From Streptantibioticus cattleyicolor NRRL 8057 = DSM 46488 (GTDB lineage Bacteria; Actinomycetota; Actinomycetes; Streptomycetales; Streptomycetaceae), in the NCBI RefSeq assembly GCF_000240165.1, contig NC_017586.1:3844001-3908000 (forward strand): DNA of 64,000 nucleotides. The letters run 5' to 3'. The notes under the pieces were generated by a model. That model did no database searches, was not told the origin of the DNA, and worked only from the letters and a program-made list of their open reading frames with translations. Positions 56,133 to 64,000 of the stretch are shown here, piece by piece. The position numbers and the translations under genes are program-made. Position 1 is the first letter of the stretch. Each line of letters starts with the position of its first letter.

Positions 56133-56246
56133 TTCCGGCTTCGTCGTGGCTGGCGTCACGGATGTTTCCCCCCGCCCACCCGTGGCTGTATTCGTCTAGT
56201 GCGGGGTGCGCACTGTCTGCCTGGGTTTCCGGGGGCCCTCCGGGGT
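56133..56246 (+). repeat. 114-bp direct repeat, copy 1
   Basis: The last 84 bp (56163-56246) match 56329-56412 with one mismatch; the first 30 bp match less well. Confidence 0.88.
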
Positions 56247-56253
56247 AAGGGTT

Positions 56254-56820
56254 CGCTCGCGCTGGCGGTCAGCCATTACCCCCTCAGGGTTCGCCCGTTT
56301 CCGCTTCGTCGTGGCTGAGGTCACAGATTGTTTCCCCCCGCCCACCCGTGGCTGTATTCGTCTAGTGCGAGGTGCGCACTGTCTGCCTGGGTTTCCGGGG
56401 GCCCTCCGGGGTGACTCCTCGCTCCGCGTTTCGTTGTCGGCTTTCCGCCGGTCCACCGGGTCGCTGCGGGGACACCCCTGCACGCCCCCGTTCTGTTGTG
56501 TTCCGCGCTGCGGCACGGAGGGGGTGAGAAGGAGATCGGGGTGACCCCAACCTCCTCACTCACCCTCCCCCGCGAAGAGAGGCACCCGCGAACGGACAGA
56601 AGGGGGTGTGCCCGGGCGAAAGCCGACAACGAAACCTGGAGCGAGGAGTCACCCCCGGCGCGCCCCCGACCCCGCACGACGCACAGGCGAAGCCACCCCG
56701 TGCCGAACCAAACCAAAACCCCACCAACCCCCCACCGGGCAGGGGCGAACGGGGGCCACCCCGGCATCCTGAAACGGGCGAACCGGGCCACGGAGTAATG
56801 GCTGACCGCCAGCGCGAGCG
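56254..56820. repeat. Large imperfect palindrome between nnr and acpS
   Basis: Nested inverted repeats share one centre near 56535. Outer: 56254-56279 with 56795-56820 (26 bp, perfect) and 56288-56301 with 56771-56784 (14 bp). Middle: 56408-56425 with 56638-56655 and 56428-56445 with 56618-56635 (18 bp each, perfect). Inner: about 56515-56535 with 56550-56572 (imperfect). No plausible gene is inside; open frames are Arg/Pro-rich. It ends 6 bp before the acpS stop. Confidence 0.85.
56299..56412 (+). repeat. 114-bp direct repeat, copy 2
   Basis: Copy of 56133-56246, 166 bp downstream. Its right end runs into the middle arm of the palindrome. Confidence 0.88.
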
Positions 56821-56825
56821 GGCCC

Positions 56826-57194
56826 TCAGGACTCGGCGATGACGACCGCCGAGGCGATGCCGGCGTCGTGGCTGAGGGAGACGTGCCAGGCGGCGACGCC
56901 GAGTTCGGCGGCGCGGGCGGCCACCGTGCCGGTGACGTGGAGGCGGGGCCGGCCGGAGGGGTCGGAGCGGATCTCGGCGTCGGTCCAGCGCAGGCCGGCC
57001 GGCGCGCCGAGCGCCTTGGCCACGGCCTCCTTCGCCGCGAACCGGGCGGCGAGCGACGCGGCCCCGCGTGGCTCGCCGCCGGGGAGGACCCGTTCGGCGG
57101 GGGTGAAGAGACGTTCCGCCAGCGCGGGGGTGCGCTCCAGCGAGGCGGCGAAGCGGGCGACGTCCGCCACGTCGATCCCGACACCGATGATCAC
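56826..57194 (-). CDS. acpS: Holo-[acyl-carrier-protein] synthase
   Basis: A 122-aa enzyme that moves 4'-phosphopantetheine from CoA to [15 protein letters not shown] holds the Mg-binding Asp and [14 protein letters not shown] the Glu and Lys; the HVSLSHD motif closes it. GTG start with GGGGTGA 7 nt upstream. It is 40 bp after glmS. It may serve the fatty-acid ACP and, less likely, the PKS carrier domains, which normally need an Sfp-type enzyme not found here. Confidence 0.97.
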   Translation of the reverse strand: MIIGVGIDVADVARFAASLERTPALAERLFTPAERVLPGGEPRGAASLAARFAAKEAVAKALGAPAGLRWTDAEIRSDPSGRPRLHVTGTVAARAAELGVAAWHVSLSHDAGIASAVVIAES

Positions 57195-57234
57195 GCGGCC
57201 GTCACCCCCCGCCGCGCCGCCCGCCGGGCGTCCC

Positions 57235-59082
<1,848 letters not shown>

Positions 59083-59089
59083 GGGGGCC

Positions 59090-59095
59090 AGCTTA
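59090..59095 (-). promoter_or_regulatory. -10 element of probably leaderless glmS
   Basis: TAAGCT (minus strand) ends 7 nt before the ATG; the intervening bases are GGCCCCC. Confidence 0.45.
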
Positions 59096-59287
59096 GGTGC
59101 ACCGCGGACGGGCCGTTGCCACCGCCCGTCCGGCGGGGTCGAATGCCGCCCTTAGGGGGATTGGTGCCCGGCGAAGGGGTGGACCGGCGGCGTGCGGCGC
59201 GGTCGGCGGGGCCCGGCTGGCTACGTGTGGGCCGTGTCGGAGGCCGCGCGAGGTGCTCGCGCTTTCGTCGTCGGGAAGGCCGGTGCG

Positions 59288-60346
59288 ATGACTGCTTGGA
59301 GAACGAAGAGGGGCCGGGTGGGACTGCTCGCGGCGGTGGCGGTGCTCCCGCTGGCGCTGAGCGGTACGGCCGCGGGGCACGGGCCGGGGCATCCGCCGGG
59401 CCACGGCGCCGGCCGCGCGGAGGTGTCCGGCGCGGCAGCGGGGCACGGCCACGGCCACGGCCGCCCGAAGGACCGCCGCCGTACCGTGCCGCCGGTGCCC
59501 GCCGGGCGCGGTACGGCCGGCGTGCCGCTGGGGCAGCTGGTGCCGGGCATCCCGCTGCCGCCCGGGGTCGGCGACACGCCCGACCAGGTCTACTCCCCGC
59601 CCCGGGTGCTCCGGGGCCACCCGGCGCCCCCGGACCGGCACGGCCCGGAGCCCACGGCGGCGCAGCTCGCGGCGGCCGAGCGGGTGGAGTACGTCCCGGC
59701 GGACGACGCCGCCGCGGTGCACCGCGGGGTGCGCCCGTACTGCTCGCCGCACACCGGCCCGTACCAGCGCGAGGTGGAGCGCTTCCTGGGCCTGACGCCG
59801 TCCCGGGGCCGGCAGACCCCCGTCACCTGCGAGGCGATCCGCCGGTACCAGCAGGACCACCGGATCCGTCCGGCCATCGGCTTCGCCGGGCCGGTGACCT
59901 GGGGGATCATGCAGGACGAGGAGGCCGAGGAACGCGGCGCCGACGAGACGCAGCGCGAGCTGCTGGCCCACTCGCGCTGCCCGGCCGGCCCCTACCGGAT
60001 CGCCTGCGTCGACCAGAACAGGCAGGTGATGTGGGTGCAGCGCAACCACCGGGTGGTCTTCGGCCCGGTACGGGTGCGCACCGGTCGGCCGTCCACCCGC
60101 ACCCGCAACGGCCTGCACCGCGTCTACCTGCGGCACCGCCACTGGACGTCGACGATCTACCACACCCCGATGCCGTACGCGCAGTTCTTCGACGGCGGCA
60201 TCGCGTTCCACGGCGTCTACGAGTCGATCTACGCCCCGCCCGGCAGCTACGGCTGCGTCAACATGCGCCTGAAGGATGCCAAGCGGCTGTGGCGCGTGCT
60301 CCACATGCGCGACCGCGTCTACGTGTGGGGCCACAAGCCGGCCTGA
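59288..60346 (+). CDS. Secreted L,D-transpeptidase with a peptidoglycan-binding domain
   Basis: A 352-aa protein. A signal peptide (GLLAAVAVLPLALSGTAAG) is followed by a His/Gly-rich stretch (about residues 30-60), a Pro-rich linker, a peptidoglycan-binding domain (VTCEAIRRYQQDHRI...FAGPVTWGIM) and a YkuD catalytic domain with HGVYESI...GSYGCVNM, where His and Cys are the catalytic pair. It probably forms 3-3 crosslinks or attaches proteins to the wall. ATG 59288 gives the signal peptide and has GGGAAGG upstream. Confidence 0.92.
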   Translation: MTAWRTKRGRVGLLAAVAVLPLALSGTAAGHGPGHPPGHGAGRAEVSGAAAGHGHGHGRPKDRRRTVPPVPAGRGTAGVPLGQLVPGIPLPPGVGDTPDQVYSPPRVLRGHPAPPDRHGPEPTAAQLAAAERVEYVPADDAAAVHRGVRPYCSPHTGPYQREVERFLGLTPSRGRQTPVTCEAIRRYQQDHRIRPAIGFAGPVTWGIMQDEEAEERGADETQRELLAHSRCPAGPYRIACVDQNRQVMWVQRNHRVVFGPVRVRTGRPSTRTRNGLHRVYLRHRHWTSTIYHTPMPYAQFFDGGIAFHGVYESIYAPPGSYGCVNMRLKDAKRLWRVLHMRDRVYVWGHKPA

Positions 60347-60401
60347 TCCGCGTCAGGTAGGTCACGGCGCGCCCGGGCGGCGGCCTGAGACACTGGCGGG
60401 G

Positions 60402-61577
60402 ATGAACGAGGACGAGGCACCCGGCACCACGGCGCGCACGTGGGCCGAGATCGATCTGGCGGCCCTGCGGGCCAACGTGGGCGCGCTGCGGTCCCGGCTG
60501 ACGGGCGGCGCCGCGCTGATGGCCGTGGTCAAGGCGGACGCGTACGGGCACGGCATGGTCCCGTGCGCCCGCGCGGCCCGGGCGGCCGGGGCCGAGTGGC
60601 TGGGCACGGCGACCCCGCAGGAGGCCCTGGCGCTGCGCGCGGCCGGGGTCGACGGGCGGGTGCTGTGCTGGCTGTGGACGCCCGGCGGCCCATGGCGCGA
60701 GGCGATCGAGGCCGACGTCGACGTGACGGTGAGCGGGATGTGGGCGCTGCGGGAGGTCACCGCCGCCGCCCGGGCCGCCGGCCGCCCGGCCCGGGTGCAG
60801 CTCAAGGCCGACACCGGGCTGGGCCGCAACGGCTGCCAGCCGCACGACTGGCCGGAGCTGGTGGCCGCGGCCCGCGCCGCCGAACGGGACGGGCTGCTGC
60901 GGGTCACCGGGGTGTGGTCGCACTTCGCCTGCGCCGACGAGCCCGGCCACCCGTCCATCGCCGCCCAGCTGACCGCCTTCCGGCAGGCGCTGGCCACCGC
61001 CGAGGCGGCCGGCCTCGACCCCGAGGTGCGCCACATCGCCAACTCGCCGGCCACCCTGACGCTCCCGGAGTCCCACTTCGACCTGGTGCGCACGGGGGTG
61101 TCGATGTACGGCATCTCGCCGGTGCCGCAGCTCGCCGGGCCCGCCGAGTACGGGCTGCGGCCGGTGATGACGCTGCTGGCGAACGTCGCCTCGGTCAAGC
61201 GGGTCCCCGGCGGCCACGGCGTCTCCTACGGCCATCTGTACACCACGCCGGGCCAGACCACGCTGGCGCTGATCCCGGCCGGGTACGCGGACGGCATCCC
61301 GCGGCACGCCTCGGGCACCGGTCCGGTGCTGGTGGCCGGCAAGTGGCGGACGGTGGCCGGCCGGGTGGCCATGGACCAGTTCGTGGTCGACCTCGGCGGG
61401 GACACCGCGCGTACCGGTGAACGGGCGGTGCTCTTCGGCCCCGGCGACCGGGGCGAGCCGACCGCCGAGGACTGGGCGCGGGCCGCGGGCACCATCGCGT
61501 ACGAGATCGTCACCCGGATCGGCCCCCGGGTGCCGCGCGTCCACCTCGGCGCGGACGACGGGCCCGTGGGGCGGTAG
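60402..61577 (+). CDS. alr: Alanine racemase
   Basis: A 391-aa PLP enzyme giving D-Ala for peptidoglycan. The PLP Lys is in AVVKADAYGHG and the second catalytic Tyr in GVSYGHLYTT; MDQFVVDLG is typical. Start at MNEDEAPG; the upstream frame overlaps the L,D-transpeptidase and is not homologous. It is followed by the hydrolase after 2 bp. Confidence 0.98.
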   Translation: MNEDEAPGTTARTWAEIDLAALRANVGALRSRLTGGAALMAVVKADAYGHGMVPCARAARAAGAEWLGTATPQEALALRAAGVDGRVLCWLWTPGGPWREAIEADVDVTVSGMWALREVTAAARAAGRPARVQLKADTGLGRNGCQPHDWPELVAAARAAERDGLLRVTGVWSHFACADEPGHPSIAAQLTAFRQALATAEAAGLDPEVRHIANSPATLTLPESHFDLVRTGVSMYGISPVPQLAGPAEYGLRPVMTLLANVASVKRVPGGHGVSYGHLYTTPGQTTLALIPAGYADGIPRHASGTGPVLVAGKWRTVAGRVAMDQFVVDLGGDTARTGERAVLFGPGDRGEPTAEDWARAAGTIAYEIVTRIGPRVPRVHLGADDGPVGR

Positions 61578-61579
61578 CC

Positions 61580-62797
61580 GTGGCACGGGGTGGTGGCGCG
61601 GCCGACGGCACCGGTGGCGCGGCGCGCACCGCGGGGCTGCTCGGCGCGGCGATCGGGGTGCTCGCGGCGGGCGCGGCGGCCGGTGTCGCGGTAGAACGGA
61701 TGACCGTGGGACGCGGCATACGACGCAAGGCACGGCTCGCGCTCGACGCGGCGGGTCCCTACGGCACGCTGCGCGGTGAGCCGGGCACCACCCGCGCCGA
61801 GGACGGCACCGAGCTGTACTACGAGGTGGAGGAGGCCGCCGCGCCGGCCGGCAACGGCGCCGCACCGCTGACCGTGGTCTTCAGCCACGGCTACTGCCTC
61901 AACCAGGACTCCTGGCACTTCCAGCGGCTGGCGCTGCGCGGGCTGGTCCGGGCGGTCTACTGGGACCAGCGCAGCCACGGGCGTTCCGGGCGCGGGGCCG
62001 CGCAGCGCGCCGGGGAGGCGGCCACCATCGACCAGCTCGGCCGCGATCTGAAGGCGGTCATCGACGCGGCGGCGCCGCACGGCCCGCTGGTGCTCGCCGG
62101 TCACTCGATGGGCGGCATGACGGTGATGGCGCTGGCCGAGCAGTTTCCCGAGCTGATCGCGGAGCGGGTGGCCGGGGTCTTCTTCGCGGGGACGTCGGCG
62201 GGGAAGCTGGCCGCGGTGACGCTGGGGCTGCCGGCCGCGGGCGCCAAGGCGTTCCGGGTGCTGGCCCCGGGGGTGCTGCGGGCGCTGGGCAGCCAGGCGG
62301 CGCTGGTGGAACGCGGCCGGCGGGCCACCGCCGACCTGTTCGCCGGGATCGTCAAGCGCTACTCGTTCGCCTCCGAGGTCGACCCGGGGGTCGCCAGGCT
62401 CGCCGAGCGGATGATCGAGTCGACGCCGATCGACGTGGTCGCCGAGTTCTACCCGGCCTTCACCGAGCACGAGAAGATCGAGGCGCTGGTGGTGCTGGAC
62501 GGGCTCCCGGCGCTGGTGGTCGCCGGTGACAAGGACCTGCTCACCCCGCTCGAACACAGCGAGGCGATCGTCGAGAAGCTCCCCGGGGCCCGGCTGGTGG
62601 TGGTCCCCGAGGCGGGCCACCTGGCGCTGCTGGAGTACCCGGAGCTGGTCAACGCCGAGCTGGCGGCGCTGCTGGTGGAGGCCGCCGGGACGGTCGGTGC
62701 GCCGCTGCCGGAGGCCGTCCGCGAGCTGGCCCGGCACGACGGCACCGGCGGGACGGACGACGACCCCGCGGCGGACGCCCCGGCCGAGGGACGTTGA
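61580..62797 (+). CDS. Alpha/beta hydrolase
   Basis: A 405-aa protein. A hydrophobic N-terminal segment (TAGLLGAAIGVLAAGAAAGVAV) may anchor it in the membrane. The hydrolase fold has an HGYCLNQDSW oxyanion loop, nucleophile GHSMGG, an Asp in VVAGDKDLLTP and His in AGHLALLEYP. Substrate unknown. Its steady position between alr and tsaE, as I recall it from other actinomycetes, suggests a housekeeping role. Confidence 0.92.
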   Translation: MARGGGAADGTGGAARTAGLLGAAIGVLAAGAAAGVAVERMTVGRGIRRKARLALDAAGPYGTLRGEPGTTRAEDGTELYYEVEEAAAPAGNGAAPLTVVFSHGYCLNQDSWHFQRLALRGLVRAVYWDQRSHGRSGRGAAQRAGEAATIDQLGRDLKAVIDAAAPHGPLVLAGHSMGGMTVMALAEQFPELIAERVAGVFFAGTSAGKLAAVTLGLPAAGAKAFRVLAPGVLRALGSQAALVERGRRATADLFAGIVKRYSFASEVDPGVARLAERMIESTPIDVVAEFYPAFTEHEKIEALVVLDGLPALVVAGDKDLLTPLEHSEAIVEKLPGARLVVVPEAGHLALLEYPELVNAELAALLVEAAGTVGAPLPEAVRELARHDGTGGTDDDPAADAPAEGR

Positions 62798-62861
62798 CGT
62801 CCCCCCGGGTGGGCCGGGGCTCGACGCGTCCGGCCTTTGGGGGCGGACGGCGGCGTCCGCG

Positions 62862-62867
62862 TAGCAT
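62862..62867 (+). promoter_or_regulatory. -10 element of probably leaderless tsaE
   Basis: TAGCAT ends 8 nt before the tsaE ATG; no ribosome binding site is present. Confidence 0.4.
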
Positions 62868-62875
62868 CCGTAGGC

Positions 62876-63397
62876 ATGGGTACGACTCAGGACGCTTCGC
62901 AGGCCCCGGTACAGGTGCGGATGGTGCTCGGCACCGCCGAGGAGACGCGGGAGCTGGGCCGGCGGCTCGCCGCGCTGCTGCGCCCCGGGGACCTGGTGGT
63001 GCTCAGCGGTGAGCTGGGCGCGGGCAAGACCACGCTGACCCGGGGCATCGGTGAGGGGCTGGGGGTGCGCGGCGCGGTGACCTCGCCCACGTTCGTGATC
63101 GCCCGGGTCCACCCGTCGCTGACCGGCGGGCCGGCGCTGGTGCACGTGGACGCCTACCGGCTCGGCGGCGGCCTGGACGAGATGGAGGACCTCGACCTGG
63201 ACGTGTCGCTCACCGAGTCCGTGGTGGTCGTGGAGTGGGGTGAGGGCAAGGTCGAGGAGCTGACCGACGAGCGGCTGCACATCACCATCCACCGCGGCCT
63301 GGGCGAGGACAACGACGACGGGCGGCAGATCGTGCTGACCGGGGTGGGCCCGCGCTGGGCCGGTGGCGAACTGGCCGCGGCGACGGCACCCCGCTGA
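62876..63397 (+). CDS. tsaE: tRNA threonylcarbamoyladenosine biosynthesis ATPase TsaE
   Basis: A 173-aa P-loop protein (SGELGAGKTTLTRGIGEGLG; SPTFVIARVH; HVDAYRL; VVEWGEG) of the t6A37 machinery, working with TsaB and TsaD. Start at MGTTQDASQ. The expected tsaB neighbour is not immediately downstream in this window. Confidence 0.97.
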   Translation: MGTTQDASQAPVQVRMVLGTAEETRELGRRLAALLRPGDLVVLSGELGAGKTTLTRGIGEGLGVRGAVTSPTFVIARVHPSLTGGPALVHVDAYRLGGGLDEMEDLDLDVSLTESVVVVEWGEGKVEELTDERLHITIHRGLGEDNDDGRQIVLTGVGPRWAGGELAAATAPR

Positions 63398-63428
63398 CCT
63401 TCGCCCAACGATCCCTCGCCAATTCCGT

Positions 63429-63460
63429 CAACATTCCGACAGGGCGTCGGGAAAATGTTG
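63429..63460 (+). terminator. Hairpin after tsaE
   Basis: CAACATT-CCGAC pairs with GTCGG-GAA-AATGTTG (12 bp with a 3-nt bulge), 31 nt after the tsaE stop. Confidence 0.5.
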
Positions 63461-63502
63461 CGTCGGCGGTACCAGGCGTGTTCTGCTGGAGGTAATGAGC
63501 GG

Positions 63503-63520
63503 TTAGGGCTGCCTAACTTA
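63503..63520. promoter_or_regulatory. Iron-box-like site upstream of the small ORF
   Basis: TTAGGGCTGCCTAACTTA contains the inverted pair TTAGG/CCTAA and matches about 13 of 19 positions of the DmdR/IdeR consensus as I recall it. It lies about 35 nt before the small gene's ATG. Confidence 0.35.
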
Positions 63521-63555
63521 CGACTTGCCCGACTCGTCCGTACCAGGAGGCGCAC

Positions 63556-63774
63556 ATGTCGGCCGACGGCCGCGCCGAAACGGCGCCCGAGGTGTTCCGT
63601 GACCCGGCGGCCCCGCCGCGGGGCGAGGAGTCGATGCCGCCGATGAGCGTGCTCCTCGCCGCCGGCGCGGCGGCCGAGGCGGTGTGCACCCCGCCGAGCC
63701 CGCCCGAGCCGGATGCCGATCCGCAGGACGGCCCCGACCCGGAGCGCCCGTCGCGTCAACGCGACGCCGCGTAG
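63556..63774 (+). CDS. Small acidic Pro/Ala-rich protein, unknown
   Basis: A 72-aa protein with an ideal ribosome binding site (GGAGG, 5 nt before ATG) and its own non-coding upstream region. It is acidic and Pro-rich, with a short hydrophobic stretch (MSVLLAAGAAAEAV) and one Cys in the middle. No family was recognised. The strong start signal is the main reason to think it is real; it could also be a chance frame. Confidence 0.6.
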   Translation: MSADGRAETAPEVFRDPAAPPRGEESMPPMSVLLAAGAAAEAVCTPPSPPEPDADPQDGPDPERPSRQRDAA

Positions 63775-63798
63775 TCCCTCACTCGTTCGGCGCAATCG

Positions 63799-64000
63799 CT
63801 ACGGGGTCACCACGACGGTCGCGCCCTTGGGCGCGAAGGGCCACATGGCGTCGCCGTCGGCGGTGCGCTCCCGGATGCCGCCGGTCTTGATCCCCGGGTT
63901 CTGCGCGGTCGGCAGCGAGCCGTCCACCGCGGCGCTGAAGCCGATGTTCCGCCCCTCGACCACGTCGAAGACGATCAGGTGCTCGATGGCCACCTTGTCC
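63799..64000 (-). CDS. C-terminal end of a leftward gene cut by the window edge
   Basis: The frame is open to the right edge. The visible residues end IRERTADGDAMWPFAPKGATVVVTP. No family was recognised. It converges with the small ORF, stops 24 bp apart. Confidence 0.6.
   Translation of the reverse strand, partial: DKVAIEHLIVFDVVEGRNIGFSAAVDGSLPTAQNPGIKTGGIRERTADGDAMWPFAPKGATVVVTP

Noticed and set aside
56321-57184. 287-aa minus frame across acpS and the palindrome
   Set aside because: Out of frame with AcpS; Pro/Ser/Arg-rich.
59083-59287. glmS ribozyme or riboswitch
   Set aside because: No leader exists if the -10 at 59090-59095 is used, and no conserved ribozyme core was seen.

Overview
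The window is very G+C-rich, uses GTG starts freely, and carries a complete S10-spc-alpha ribosomal-protein cluster in the standard actinomycete order. Together with AcpS, GlmS/GlmM, Alr and TsaE nearby and a modular polyketide synthase (PKS) locus, this points to Streptomyces or a close relative (Kitasatospora, Streptacidiphilus). All identifications are from motif reading; no database was searched.

Positions 1-28250 are the right-hand end of a biosynthetic gene cluster. Two rightward PKS genes (1-6933, 5'-truncated and frameshifted; 7012-14568) are followed by an amidase-signature enzyme. A leftward set (P450, acyl hydrolase-AT-enoylreductase fusion, methyltransferase, free-standing KS-relic/AT) converges on them. 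Across a 1-kb non-coding gap a second P450 reads rightward, then a TetR regulator and a divergent 14-TM MFS exporter. The PKS is a trans-AT/cis-AT chimera in visible decay: an AT-less module, a module with a dead AT, and a terminal relic in which KS, AT and KR are all dead or truncated, with no ACP and no thioesterase. Acyltransfer therefore probably comes from the separate AT proteins. The two operons facing the 1-kb gap share a promoter-like block (ACGGGTTCC-N20-TAGCGTG).

Positions 28643-46495 hold the ribosomal superoperon (rpsJ to rplO), then secY-adk-map-infA-rpmJ-rpsM-rpsK-rpsD-rpoA-rplQ-truA. Genes are tightly coupled by stop/start overlaps. Several spacers carry long hairpins, and the 3' end of rpsD is partly duplicated downstream of its stop.

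Positions 46515-63993 are core genome: a membrane-anchored Pro/Gln-rich protein, an ABC-F ATPase, a GT87-like membrane protein, rplM-rpsI, glmM, then a leftward block glmS-acpS-nnr-coaA, and rightward genes for an L,D-transpeptidase, alr, an alpha/beta hydrolase and tsaE. Between acpS and nnr lies about 800 bp of non-coding DNA dominated by a large, concentric imperfect palindrome plus direct repeats. The right edge has a small gene with a strong ribosome binding site and an iron-box-like upstream site, then the 3' end of a leftward gene cut by the window.
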